DNA of 47,983 nt from an uncultured Steroidobacter sp. (GCA_938008435.1 CALLKK010000004.1:1-47983), one strand, 5' to 3'. Positions 25,787 to 34,669 are shown, counted from the stretch's first letter. Translations and numbers: made by a program. Notes: generated from the letters alone by a model not told the origin.

Positions 25787-27241
25787 ATGCTCAAACCAGC
25801 ACTGCAGCTCAGACTTGGCCAGCAGCTCACGATGACGCCGCAGCTGCAGCAAGCCATCCGCCTGCTGCAGCTGCCGGTGCTGGAGCTGCAAGCTCAGATC
25901 CGAGAGGCGCTCGAAACCAACGTCATGCTCGAATCCGAGGACGAGGTGGGCAGCCTCGAAACCGGCGACATGGCGCTCGAGCCCGGCTTCGAAGCCGATA
26001 CCGTCGCTGCCGACTCCACCGAGCATGCCGACCGCGAGGAACAGGAAGTCGATCTCATCGACGATCCGGAGTGGAGCGATTCGCAAGTAACCGGTCCGTC
26101 GGAGACCCCGTGGTCGGGCGACGGCGACGATTCGCCTGACTTCGCGCCTACCCGCGGCGAGACGCTTCAAGAACACCTTTTGTGGCAGCTCGAGATGTCG
26201 CGTCTCAGCGAACGTGAGATGCGCATCGGCGCGGCGATCATCGACGCCATCAACGACGACGGCTACGTCATCGAGCCGCTCGAAGAGATCGCGCGCAATT
26301 TGCAGCCGGAAATCGTGGCGAGCGTCGAAGAAGTCGAACAGGTGCTGCGCCACATTCAACAGATGGATCCGGCCGGCGTCGGCGCCCGCTCGGTCAGCGA
26401 GTGCATCTCACTGCAGCTCAAACAGCTCGATCCGGACACGCCCGGGCGCGATACCGCGCTGCTCATCGCAGCGAACTATCTCGATGAGGTCGCCGAGCAG
26501 CAGTACTCGCTGCTGCGTCGCCAGCTTCGCGTCTCGGAGGAAGAGCTCGAGCATGCGCTCGTACTGGTGCGCGGCTGTCAGCCCCGACCGGGCTCGAGCG
26601 TGCATTCGGTAACGGCCGAATACATCGTGCCGGACGTCTTCGTGCGCCGTACCGAACGCGGCTGGGCGGTCGAGATCAACCCTGCGAGCCTGCCGCGCAT
26701 TCGCATCAATCAAAGCTACGCCGGCCTGATCGGCCGTTCCGCCGATCACGCCATGTTGCGCACGCAATTGCAGGAGGCACGCTGGCTGATCCGGAGCCTG
26801 GAGATCCGGAACGAGACTCTGCTCAAAGTGGCGCGCTGCATCGTTCAGCGACAATCGGCCTTCCTGGAGCACGGCGATGAGTACATGCAGCCGATGATCC
26901 TCAAGGACGTCGCAGAAGCGGTCCAGATGCACGAGTCGACGATCTCGCGCGTCACGACCAACAAGTACATGCACACCCCGCGCGGCGTGTTCGAGTTCCG
27001 CTACTTTTTCTCGAGCCACGTCGCGGCCCGCGACGGCACCGAGATGTCGTCGACGGCGATTCGCGCGAAGATCAAGAAATTGATCGCGCAGGAAGACCCG
27101 GACAAGCCTTTGTCGGACAGCCGTATTGCCGAGATTTTGGCGCAAGAGGGCATCCAAGTCGCCCGGCGAACCATCGCGAAATACCGCGAGGCGTTGGGTA
27201 TTCCCCCCTCTAGCGAGCGCAAACGAGTTCCGGTGAGATAA
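25787..27241 (+). CDS. rpoN: RNA polymerase sigma-54 factor
   Basis: Alternative sigma factor that recognises -24/-12 promoters and needs an AAA+ activator. The 484-residue product has the Gln/Leu-rich region I (residues 1-50), an acidic region II (about 50-120) and the core-binding and DNA-binding region III. It ends near the invariant RpoN box ARRTIAKYRE (459-468). Length agrees with the family (477 aa in E. coli). Position after lptB and before hpf is canonical. Confidence 0.97.
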   Translation: MLKPALQLRLGQQLTMTPQLQQAIRLLQLPVLELQAQIREALETNVMLESEDEVGSLETGDMALEPGFEADTVAADSTEHADREEQEVDLIDDPEWSDSQVTGPSETPWSGDGDDSPDFAPTRGETLQEHLLWQLEMSRLSEREMRIGAAIIDAINDDGYVIEPLEEIARNLQPEIVASVEEVEQVLRHIQQMDPAGVGARSVSECISLQLKQLDPDTPGRDTALLIAANYLDEVAEQQYSLLRRQLRVSEEELEHALVLVRGCQPRPGSSVHSVTAEYIVPDVFVRRTERGWAVEINPASLPRIRINQSYAGLIGRSADHAMLRTQLQEARWLIRSLEIRNETLLKVARCIVQRQSAFLEHGDEYMQPMILKDVAEAVQMHESTISRVTTNKYMHTPRGVFEFRYFFSSHVAARDGTEMSSTAIRAKIKKLIAQEDPDKPLSDSRIAEILAQEGIQVARRTIAKYREALGIPPSSERKRVPVR

Positions 27242-27247
27242 CCGTAT

Positions 27248-27336
27248 GGTGAACGGTGAGCTGCGGACCGCGGAGGGCAACAAAAGCCGGCTTGTGCGGC
27301 TTTGCGGCTCTTATCGTCCGCCGTCCGTCGGTCACC
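27248..27336. repeat. nested inverted repeat made of heptamers around a hairpin
   Basis: Between rpoN and hpf. The left arm 27248-27275 reads GGTGAAC-GGTGAGC-TGCGGAC-CGCGGAG; the right arm 27316-27336 reads GTCCGCC-GTCCGTC-GGTCACC. The reverse complement of the right arm matches 27255-27275 at about 16 of 21 positions. Inside is a perfect 7-bp hairpin, AAAGCCG (27283-27289) with CGGCTTT (27297-27303), ending in TTT. It may terminate or attenuate rpoN-hpf read-through. The heptad pattern is like that upstream of murA, but the units differ. Confidence 0.65.
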
Positions 27337-27359
27337 CTCCAGTCTAGTCAGGAGGCATC

Positions 27360-27677
27360 ATGCAACTGAACGTCACGGGTCATCATGTCGATGTCACTTC
27401 CTCCCTCAAGGGGTACGTGGAGAAAAAGCTCGACAGAATCCTCAGACACTCGGATCACATCATTGACGTTCACTGCATCCTCACGGTCGAAAAGCTAAGA
27501 CACAAAGCCGAAGCCACCATTCAGCTCAACGGCAGCACCATCTACGCCGACGCTGTCGAGCAAGACATGTACGCGGCCATCGACGCGCTCGCAGACAAGC
27601 TCGACCGGCGCGTCAAGAAGCACAAGGAAAAGACCAGCGATCACCGCGCCCAAGAAGTGCGCAAGACCCCGGGATAA
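27360..27677 (+). CDS. hpf: ribosome hibernation promoting factor, short form
   Basis: Binds the 30S subunit in stationary phase and promotes inactive 100S ribosome dimers. The 105-residue product has the complete HPF/YfiA beta-alpha-beta fold (MQLNVTGHHVDVTSSLKGYV; IYADAVEQDMYAAIDALADKLD) with a basic tail. It lacks the long C-terminal domain of long HPF. AGGAGGC (27350-27356) is a strong Shine-Dalgarno. It follows rpoN as in most gammaproteobacteria. Confidence 0.96.
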   Translation: MQLNVTGHHVDVTSSLKGYVEKKLDRILRHSDHIIDVHCILTVEKLRHKAEATIQLNGSTIYADAVEQDMYAAIDALADKLDRRVKKHKEKTSDHRAQEVRKTPG

Positions 27678-27696
27678 TCCCTCCGCGCGGCGAGCC

Positions 27697-27731
27697 CGGC
27701 AGGCATCGATGCACCGGTAAGGTGCCTGCCG
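27697..27731 (+). terminator. hairpin after hpf
   Basis: CGGCAGGCA (27697-27705) pairs perfectly with TGCCTGCCG (27723-27731). The loop can itself form a small GCACC/GGTGC stem. There is no U-tract, so it may be a processing or Rho-related hairpin. It lies where ptsN is usually found. Confidence 0.45.
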
Positions 27732-27864
27732 CGCCCGTCGCCAGATCCCGCCCAGCCACCGGCGAGCGGAATCGTTCCGTGAACCTTCCCATTCAGCCGC
27801 CCACCGACGGTGCGGCGTGCTCGCTCCTGTGCACGCCCTCTAGGCGTTGTTCTCTCCGCACTGC

Positions 27865-27870
27865 TAGTCT
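27865..27870 (+). promoter_or_regulatory. -10-like element directly before rapZ
   Basis: TAGTCT (fits TANNNT) ends six bases before the rapZ ATG, and there is no Shine-Dalgarno. This is the same geometry as at kdsD and suggests a leaderless mRNA. No clear -35 is seen. Confidence 0.35.
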
Positions 27871-27876
27871 GTCGCC

Positions 27877-28758
27877 ATGCGACTCGTCATCGTCAGCGGG
27901 CTGTCCGGATCGGGGAAGAGCGTGGCTCTGCACATGCTCGAAGACCTCGACTATTACTGTATCGACAACATCCCCGCCGGCCTGCTGCCGATGTTCATCT
28001 CGCACACGGTCCGCTCTCCGGACGGACCTGGGCCATACAATTTCACGGCGGTCGGCGTCGATGCTCGCAACAGCCCGGAAGACATCGCTTCGGTCCCCAA
28101 GCTCGTCGACGAGCTCAAGCGCAGCGGGCTCAATTGCGAAGTGCTGTTCCTGCGCGCCGAAGAGGACACGCTGCTCAAGCGCTACAGCGAGACGCGGCGC
28201 CGGCATCCGCTCAGCCGCACCGGGCTGACGCTGGCCGATGCCATCCGCAAGGAGCGAGAGCTGCTCGAACCGATCGCGGATGCCGCAGACCTGGTCATCG
28301 ATACGACCCGCACGAGCGTCCACGAGCTGCGCGAGCTCATTCGCCAGCGCGTCGGCGCGCGGCGCGAAGGCCGAATGTCGATCCTGTTCGAGTCGTTCGC
28401 CTTCCGCCACGGCGTGCCGAGCGCGGCTGATTTCGTCTTCGACGTGCGAAGCCTGCCGAACCCGTACTGGGAACCGGGCCTTGCGCAGCTCACGGGCCTC
28501 GATGCGCCGGTCGTGGAATACCTGGAACGCTTCCCGATCGTGACGCAGATGTTCGAGGACATCGTGGGTTTCCTCGAGCGCTGGATCCCCGAGTTGATGA
28601 AAGCCAACCGCAGCTACCTCACCGTGGCGATCGGCTGCACGGGCGGGCAGCACCGTTCCGTCTATCTGGTCGAGCGCTTGGCGCGACATTTCGCCGGCAA
28701 GTACCCGCACGTGCACGCGCGGCATCACCTGCAGAGCCGCTCGGCGCAGAACAAGTAA
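27877..28758 (+). CDS. rapZ: RNase adapter protein RapZ
   Basis: Nucleotide- and RNA-binding protein; in enterobacteria it guides RNase E to the sRNA GlmZ and senses glucosamine 6-phosphate. The 293-residue product has Walker A GLSGSGKS (8-15), the FDVRSLPNPYW segment, the GCTGGQHRSVYLVERLA motif and a C-terminal basic HARHHLQSR tail for RNA binding. ptsN and npr, normal neighbours in enterobacteria, are missing. The next gene is mgtE. Confidence 0.96.
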   Translation: MRLVIVSGLSGSGKSVALHMLEDLDYYCIDNIPAGLLPMFISHTVRSPDGPGPYNFTAVGVDARNSPEDIASVPKLVDELKRSGLNCEVLFLRAEEDTLLKRYSETRRRHPLSRTGLTLADAIRKERELLEPIADAADLVIDTTRTSVHELRELIRQRVGARREGRMSILFESFAFRHGVPSAADFVFDVRSLPNPYWEPGLAQLTGLDAPVVEYLERFPIVTQMFEDIVGFLERWIPELMKANRSYLTVAIGCTGGQHRSVYLVERLARHFAGKYPHVHARHHLQSRSAQNK

Positions 28759-28877
28759 CCCGCCGCCTCCCCGCCCTGTGGCGGTCCTCGGCCGGCATCG
28801 CCCGCTCGCAAGACGATCGCGCGTCGCGACGGCGCGCTCTTCCGCTACACTGCGCGCCTCTTCGCCGGCGGACGACG

Positions 28878-30230
28878 ATGAAACCTGAGGCTGCAGAAAA
28901 GACCACACGCTTGAGCGTGCTGCGCGATGCCCTCCAGGAGGGGACCATGCGTCACGGCCGGCGCATGATCAATTCGCTGCACCCGGCGGAAATCGCCTCG
29001 CTCCTCGAGTCCCTGCCGCCCACCCAGCGCGAGATCGTCTGGGAGCTGGTCGACCCTGAACTCGAAGGCGACGTGCTGGTCGAGCTCAACGACGAAGTGC
29101 GCGCCAAGCTCATCAGCGGCATGGACGCCGAAGAGCTGATCGCAGCCACCGAGGGCATGGAAGTCGACGACCTCGCCGACTTCATCGGCGACCTGCCGGA
29201 GACGCTCAACGAGCGCGTGCTGCAATCGCTCGACGCACAGGACCGGGAACGCCTCTCCGCGGTGCTGCAGTTCGGGGAGGACAGCGCCGGCGGCCTCATG
29301 AACCTCGACACCGTGACGGTGCGCCCGGACGTGACCATCGAGGTCGTGCTGCGCTACCTGCGCATGCGGGGCGAGCTGCCCGACCGGACGGACCGTCTCT
29401 TCGTGGTCAATCGCCACGACAAGTATCTGGGCGGCGTCGACATCACTCGCCTGCTCACGGAAGACCCGGAGAAGACCGTCGGCGAGATCATGGACTCGTC
29501 GGTCGAGGGCATCGATCCGGAAACGCCCGCGCGCGAAGTCGCCAAGCTGTTCGAAGACCGCGACCTCGTCTCCGCCGCAGTGGTGAGCAAGGACGGGCGG
29601 CTCCTCGGCCGTATCACCATCGACGACGTCGTCGACGTCATCCGCGAGGAAGCCGATCACTCCGTGCTCAGCATGGCCGGCCTCGACGAGGACGAGGACA
29701 TGTTCGCGAGCGTGCGCTCCAGTGCCCGCCGCCGCGTCGTCTGGTTGGCTGCCAATCTCGCGACCGCATTCCTCGCCGCCAATGTCGTGGGCTTGTTCGA
29801 AGCGACGATCGAAAAGGTCGTGGCGCTAGCCGTCCTCATGCCGATCGTCGCGAGCATGGGCGGTATCGCGGGCAGCCAAACGCTCGTGCTGATCATCCGC
29901 GGTATTGCGCTCGGGCACGTCGAGGACACCAACGTACGCTGGCTGCTCGCGCGCGAGATCGCCGTCGGCTTGCTGAACGGCGTTGCGATTGCCTCGCTGG
30001 TCGGACTAGCGGCAGGGCTCTGGTATCAGCAATGGACCATCGGGCTGATCATCTTCGCGGCCCTGATGATCAACCTGTTCGCCGCGGCGCTCGCCGGCGT
30101 GAGCGTGCCGATCATCCTCAAACGCCTCGGCATCGATCCGGCTATCGCGGGCGGTGTCATCCTGACGGCGGTCACCGACGTCGTCGGCTTCGCGTCCTTG
30201 CTAGGCCTTGGCACGTTTTTCCTGACGTAA
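28878..30230 (+). CDS. mgtE: magnesium transporter MgtE
   Basis: Mg2+ channel of the inner membrane gated by cytoplasmic Mg2+. The 450-residue product has an N-terminal alpha-superhelical MgtE_N domain (about 1-135), two CBS domains (about 140-265) and five C-terminal membrane helices (from about 285) with the pore-lining PIVASMGGIAGSQTL motif. A TACACT -10-like hexamer lies at 28846-28851, giving a short leader with GGACGACG near the ATG. Its 3' end overlaps the convergent lipase gene by 30 bp. Confidence 0.95.
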   Translation: MKPEAAEKTTRLSVLRDALQEGTMRHGRRMINSLHPAEIASLLESLPPTQREIVWELVDPELEGDVLVELNDEVRAKLISGMDAEELIAATEGMEVDDLADFIGDLPETLNERVLQSLDAQDRERLSAVLQFGEDSAGGLMNLDTVTVRPDVTIEVVLRYLRMRGELPDRTDRLFVVNRHDKYLGGVDITRLLTEDPEKTVGEIMDSSVEGIDPETPAREVAKLFEDRDLVSAAVVSKDGRLLGRITIDDVVDVIREEADHSVLSMAGLDEDEDMFASVRSSARRRVVWLAANLATAFLAANVVGLFEATIEKVVALAVLMPIVASMGGIAGSQTLVLIIRGIALGHVEDTNVRWLLAREIAVGLLNGVAIASLVGLAAGLWYQQWTIGLIIFAALMINLFAAALAGVSVPIILKRLGIDPAIAGGVILTAVTDVVGFASLLGLGTFFLT

Positions 30231-31427
30231 GCTCACGCGGCGCAGAATGCTGGTCGTGCCGGTCGACTGCACTTCGCGACCGCCGAGGAAGGCCAGCACG
30301 TCGTCGGCGCGATTCATCGTGTCCTGATAGCCGAGCGCGATCAGCTCGCGCGTGTAGCTCGCCTCGAACAACAAATAGCTCATCAGCTGACCGCCGCCCG
30401 TATTGAGCGCGCCCATCGTGCGCAGAAGGACGCGCAGCGTGCGCGGCAGCGAGCTCACGTGATGACGCGCGATCTCGGAGAGATCCTGGCTCGGGAGCAA
30501 CAGCAGCATGTCGATGCGGCGCAGGTTCAACCCGCCCTCCGTGATCGGCCCCACCTGATCGACGAGCTGGTTGAGCTGGGTGAGCCGCTCGAGATCGGAG
30601 TACAAGCCGTCCGAGAACAACGCATCGAGCATGTAGCCGAAGATTTGCCCGAACGTCGGCGATTGCGGCGGCGAAACAGGCGGTGCCGTCTTGGCCTCGT
30701 TGCGCGTGCCGATCACGAGTAGCCGCTGTGCGCCGAGATGAATGGCCGAGCTGAACGGATTGGCTTCGCGCATGGCGCCGTCGCCGTAGTACTCATCGCC
30801 GAGCAGCACGGGCGGGAACAAGAAAGGCACGGCCACGCTCGCCATGAGATGGTCGAGCCGCAGCTCGGCAGGCTCACCCGCCCGCCGCATGCGACTCCAT
30901 GGCTCGCACCCGCCCTTGCATGTGTAGAAGGACACGGAGCGAGCGCTCAGATACCCGGCCGCGGACATTGCGAGCGCCTCCAGGTGTCCTGCCTCGATCG
31001 AGCGGCGAATCGACGTGAAATCGAACTGCGCTTGCAGCAGCTCCCGCAACGGCGTGTTGTCGAACAGCGAACGAGGCGGCGGCAGCAGCCAGCCGCCGGA
31101 GAGCATCGCGACGAGCCAGTGCAGGCCCGAGCGCAACATGCTCAACGTGTCCGCACGGAATACCTGCTCGACTTTGAAATTTCGCCAGACCCGCTCCAGG
31201 TTGCCGACGGCCACGCGGAAACGATCGGCGTGCACGGCGATCGCCGTGGCGTTCACCGCTCCTGCCGAAGTCCCGGTCACGATCGGAAAGGGATTGGCGG
31301 CACGCGCAGGCAAGAGGTCCGCGATCGCGCGCAGCGCGCCGACCTGATAGGCGGCACGCGCACCGCCGCCCGGCAAGATCAGGCCAATTTTGGGCGTGGG
31401 AGACGTCTGCGGCGGCTCGGCGCTCAT
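30201..31427 (-). CDS. patatin-like phospholipase family protein
   Basis: Probable lipid acyl hydrolase with a Ser-Asp dyad. The 408-residue product starts at the ATG at 31427 (MSAEPPQ). It has the oxyanion-hole motif PGGGARAAYQVG (about 19-30), the nucleophile in GTSAG (Ser54) and the DGA box (Asp216 in YYGDGAMRE). No signal peptide is seen, so it is probably cytoplasmic or membrane-associated. An upstream in-frame start (31463) would add 12 residues. The substrate is unknown. Its last 30 bp overlap the mgtE end on the opposite strand. Confidence 0.88.
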   Translation of the reverse strand: MSAEPPQTSPTPKIGLILPGGGARAAYQVGALRAIADLLPARAANPFPIVTGTSAGAVNATAIAVHADRFRVAVGNLERVWRNFKVEQVFRADTLSMLRSGLHWLVAMLSGGWLLPPPRSLFDNTPLRELLQAQFDFTSIRRSIEAGHLEALAMSAAGYLSARSVSFYTCKGGCEPWSRMRRAGEPAELRLDHLMASVAVPFLFPPVLLGDEYYGDGAMREANPFSSAIHLGAQRLLVIGTRNEAKTAPPVSPPQSPTFGQIFGYMLDALFSDGLYSDLERLTQLNQLVDQVGPITEGGLNLRRIDMLLLLPSQDLSEIARHHVSSLPRTLRVLLRTMGALNTGGGQLMSYLLFEASYTRELIALGYQDTMNRADDVLAFLGGREVQSTGTTSILRRVSLRQEKRAKA

Positions 31428-31583
31428 TGGCTGCCCGTCCCTGCGAAAAAGGGCGACGACCACCGCGCAAATGGGTGCTCAGGCCGCACTGGCTCACACT
31501 GCGCGGCGCGATGGGTCACGTCCCCTACGAACATTGGAGTAGTATGGCACAGTGCTTCGTGGCCCATTTTTTGGAGAGCGGGT

Positions 31584-32117
31584 ATGAAATTCTGGAGCCT
31601 TGTCAGTCGCGCCCTGCTGGCAGCAATGCTCGTGGTCGGAGCGACCGCGCATGCCGATGGCCCTGCGCTCGGCAAAGAAGCCCCCGACTTCAAGCTCCAG
31701 GACCAGAACGGCAAATGGCATACGCTGGCCGACTACCGCGGCAAGTGGGTCGCGCTTTATTTCTATCCCAAGGACCAGACGCCGGGCTGCACCACGCAGG
31801 CCTGCGATTTCCGTGACAACGTCTTTGCCTATCGCGATGCGAACGCCGTGATTCTCGGCGTCAGCGTCGATGACGTGGAATCGCACAAGGCCTTCGCGGA
31901 GAAGCATGGCCTGCCTTTCCCGTTGCTCGCCGATCCGACGAAGGAAACCGCCAAGCGCTACGGCGTGCTCAATTTCACGGGCTTCGCCAAACGCGAGACC
32001 TTCCTCATCGACCCGAACGGCACCATCGTCAAACGCTACGCGGTCGCCGATCCCAAAGGTCATTCCGAGGTCGTGCTGAAGGACATCAAGGCGCTGCAGC
32101 AACGTCAGGCAAGCTGA
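31584..32117 (+). CDS. bcp: exported thioredoxin-dependent peroxiredoxin (Bcp/PrxQ type)
   Basis: Reduces hydrogen and organic peroxides. The 177-residue product starts at 31584, with GGAG eight bases upstream. It has a typical signal peptide (core LVSRALLAAMLVVGA, cleavage after AHA near 24), followed by a complete PrxQ domain. The peroxidatic C69 and resolving C74 lie in TPGCTTQACDF, the usual C-x4-C spacing. E. coli Bcp is cytosolic, so export is the odd point; the thiol donor in the periplasm is not evident here. A long open frame upstream of the ATG is antisense to the lipase gene and not coding. Confidence 0.92.
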   Translation: MKFWSLVSRALLAAMLVVGATAHADGPALGKEAPDFKLQDQNGKWHTLADYRGKWVALYFYPKDQTPGCTTQACDFRDNVFAYRDANAVILGVSVDDVESHKAFAEKHGLPFPLLADPTKETAKRYGVLNFTGFAKRETFLIDPNGTIVKRYAVADPKGHSEVVLKDIKALQQRQAS

Positions 32118-32163
32118 CGCGCAGCCGCGGACGCCACGCAAGCTCGCACCGCGCCTTGGTCGA

Positions 32164-34602
32164 CTAAGAGCCGGACTTGTTCGCTATCGGCGCCAACGTC
32201 AACCGATGTTGCGCCATACCAGGCAGAATCGGTCGCGGCTCGCCTCTCACCCACTGCGCGTGCCCGGCGCCATAGAACGGCGATAGCGGATGATCGACGG
32301 GACCGCCGGGCAACTGAATCGAGCCTGCCTGCTCGCGGCCGGGCGCAACGACGAGGCGCATCGATGCGCCGAAGCTCGGACTTTGCACGCGCGGCATCGC
32401 CACGTCGCCGTCCATTTGATCGGCAGGCATGTCGAGCCACCGAGCCAAGCGCTGCGGCAATGCTGTTGCCAGCGGGTGCCGCATGGACAACGTGTTCTGC
32501 TTACCCCAGGCGCACTCGCGCAATGACGCGCACGCCTGCCGCAGGCGCGCGAGCGTCGCATCGAGCGATGCGGCCAGCAGCGAATCCCACGACTCGTGCT
32601 CGCGGCCCAACAAGTGCGGCGGACGCTGCGTCACGAGCATCCACAGCGGGCCTTCGAACTGCGGCGCGGGTTGCAGGGCCGTGTCGCCGACGTACGCTCG
32701 AGCGCTCGCCGTAAGCATGTGGAAGACCTCGGCGCGCACCTGATCCCTGAAGGCGCGCACGATGCGATACCCCACATCGTCTGCCGCCGCACGCCCCGAC
32801 CAATCGCGCACCAGCTCGTAGGCTTCGCGATAACGGGCATCGTCCGCACCGAGCGATTCGATCGTCGCGAGCAACAGGTCGCGCCAGCGCGCCAGAAACA
32901 GCGCGCGATCGTCGAGCTGAAGCGCAACGAAATCGGCCGGCGTCGCGCGCGGCAGTGCGCGCAGCGCATCCCGAATCTGCGCCGCGCGTGCACCCAAGTC
33001 GTACCGCCCTTCTCCCACGAGCTCGAACCATTGCGCGGCGTCGATCATGCGTTGATTGGCGCTCCAAACACGCCCGCCCGGCGGATCGATCAACCGGGGA
33101 TATTCCGCCGGCTCGCGCCAACCGGACCAGCCTGCTTCGCGCCACGAGAGCGGCACGGTGGCATCGGCTGCCGGCCTCATCGGTATCTGGCCCATCAAGG
33201 ACCACCCTACGCTCCCCCGCGCGTCGACCGCGACGATGTTCTGCACCGGACCGCCTGCGCGGTTGGCCGCTTCGAATAGCTCGGGCAACGAGCTGGCCGT
33301 TTCGAACTCGAGCATGTGCAAATTTGTCGCGCGCGCGTGATGCGCGGTCCATTGCAACGCCAGCCATCGACCTCGCGCATCCTGGCGCACGATCGGACCC
33401 CAGCGCGTGCGGCGAACGTCGATGCTTTGCGCTGCGCCGCCGTTGACTTCGATGCGCTCGGTGCGCACGTCGAACGGCTCGGGCCCTTCCGCCGTGAGAT
33501 ATCGACTTGGATCGTCAGCAGCGCGCTCGACGACCACCAGATCGACCCAATCGCCGTAGCTGTTCGTGAATCCCCACGCCACCTTGCCGTTTGAACCGGC
33601 GATCAAGAACGGCAAACCAGGCAACGTCACACCGACAAGATCGCGCCGCGTGTCCGCATCGCCGTCGACGACGAGCCGCGCCGCGTACCAGGTGTTGGGT
33701 AAACGCAAGCCGAGGTGCATGTCATTGGCGAGCAACCCGGCCCCGTCCGCGGTGTAGTCCCCGCTGACGGCCCATGCATTGCTGCCGATCATCGGCTCGG
33801 CGAGCTCATCCTGAACGCTCGCCTGCCGCTGCCGTTCGGACGCATCGCGCGCGGTCGCCGCGTGCGATCCGAGATCGACGAGATCGGGACCGGGAATCGC
33901 AGGCATTCGCCATGTGCCGCCGGTCAACGGCGCATCCCATTCGGTGCCGACCGGATAAAGAAATGCATGCAACGCCGGCGGCAAATGCACACGCAGTTGC
34001 TCGCGTGCCAGCTCCTCCTCGCCCGTCGCATCGTGAAGCGTCAGATACATCGCGAAGGCTGCGAGGATCGAATCCTCAGGCTTCCACGGCGTCGGCTGCG
34101 TTCGCAGCAGCAGATATTCCCAAGGCCGCGCACGCAGCGCACGCAACCCGGCATTCACGCCTTCCGCATAGGCAGCCAGAAGCTCGACTTGCGATGGCTC
34201 GGCGGCGGCAAGGACCGAGGCGGCGACGGAACGAAAGTCGTGCACGCGCAAGCTGCGATCCGCTTCGACGAGCGCCGGTCCCAAGAGCGCCGCCAGCTCG
34301 CCGGCCGCCGAACGTCGCATGAGATCCATCTGGAAAAAACGATCCTGCGCATGAACGAAGCCGGTCGCGAGCGCGAGATCCGTGCGTGTCTTGGCGCGCA
34401 CGGTAGGTGTGCCGAATGCATCCCGCTCGATCGTCACGGGCGAGTGGAGCAAGTCGACGCGGACGCGCCCTTCGAGTTGCGGCAGGCTGCCGCGCAAAAT
34501 GAGGTAGAGCGCGGCTGCGGAGATGATGAGCGCAGCGAGCAGACCCGCTGCGACGTACAGACCGATGCGCTTGAGATGCGCCGGCGAGATGGCTTTGCGC
34601 AT
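32164..34602 (-). CDS. penicillin acylase family protein (Ntn hydrolase)
   Basis: Member of the self-processing family that includes penicillin G acylases and acyl-homoserine-lactone acylases. The 812-residue precursor starts at the ATG at 34602 (GGAG five bases upstream); a GTG at 34626 would add eight residues. It has an N-terminal membrane segment or signal (about 11-36), an alpha region with VTIERDAFGTPTVRA and TGFVHAQDRFFQMDLMRR, and the processing site before Ser274 in GSNAWAVSG. This serine becomes the N-terminal nucleophile of the beta chain. Further blocks: NDMHLGLRLPNTWY and AGSNGKVAWGFTNSYGD. The natural substrate is unknown. It lies downstream of pyk on the same strand, 67 bp apart, with a strong hairpin between. 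Confidence 0.93.
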   Translation of the reverse strand: MRKAISPAHLKRIGLYVAAGLLAALIISAAALYLILRGSLPQLEGRVRVDLLHSPVTIERDAFGTPTVRAKTRTDLALATGFVHAQDRFFQMDLMRRSAAGELAALLGPALVEADRSLRVHDFRSVAASVLAAAEPSQVELLAAYAEGVNAGLRALRARPWEYLLLRTQPTPWKPEDSILAAFAMYLTLHDATGEEELAREQLRVHLPPALHAFLYPVGTEWDAPLTGGTWRMPAIPGPDLVDLGSHAATARDASERQRQASVQDELAEPMIGSNAWAVSGDYTADGAGLLANDMHLGLRLPNTWYAARLVVDGDADTRRDLVGVTLPGLPFLIAGSNGKVAWGFTNSYGDWVDLVVVERAADDPSRYLTAEGPEPFDVRTERIEVNGGAAQSIDVRRTRWGPIVRQDARGRWLALQWTAHHARATNLHMLEFETASSLPELFEAANRAGGPVQNIVAVDARGSVGWSLMGQIPMRPAADATVPLSWREAGWSGWREPAEYPRLIDPPGGRVWSANQRMIDAAQWFELVGEGRYDLGARAAQIRDALRALPRATPADFVALQLDDRALFLARWRDLLLATIESLGADDARYREAYELVRDWSGRAAADDVGYRIVRAFRDQVRAEVFHMLTASARAYVGDTALQPAPQFEGPLWMLVTQRPPHLLGREHESWDSLLAASLDATLARLRQACASLRECAWGKQNTLSMRHPLATALPQRLARWLDMPADQMDGDVAMPRVQSPSFGASMRLVVAPGREQAGSIQLPGGPVDHPLSPFYGAGHAQWVRGEPRPILPGMAQHRLTLAPIANKSGS

Positions 34603-34634
34603 GCCGGCTCCGACGTTCACGCGCACGGTCCGAA

Positions 34635-34664
34635 GGCGGACCGCGCCTTGCGGCGCGGTCCGCC
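34635..34664 (-). terminator. perfect hairpin after pyk
   Basis: GGCGGACCGCGCC (34635-34647) and GGCGCGGTCCGCC (34652-34664) form a perfect 13-bp stem with a 4-nt loop, starting 5 bp after the pyk stop. Only TTCGG follows on the minus strand, so it lacks a classical U-tract. Confidence 0.6.
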
Positions 34665-34669
34665 GGCTC

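Noticed and set aside
31546..31561. Sigma-54-like TGGCACAGTGCTTCGT upstream of bcp
   Set aside because: The -24 GG is there, but the -12 GC is replaced by CG, so the essential element is missing.
30738..31583. In-frame upstream extension of the Bcp gene
   Set aside because: It is antisense to the patatin-like gene; the real start at 31584 has a Shine-Dalgarno and a signal peptide.
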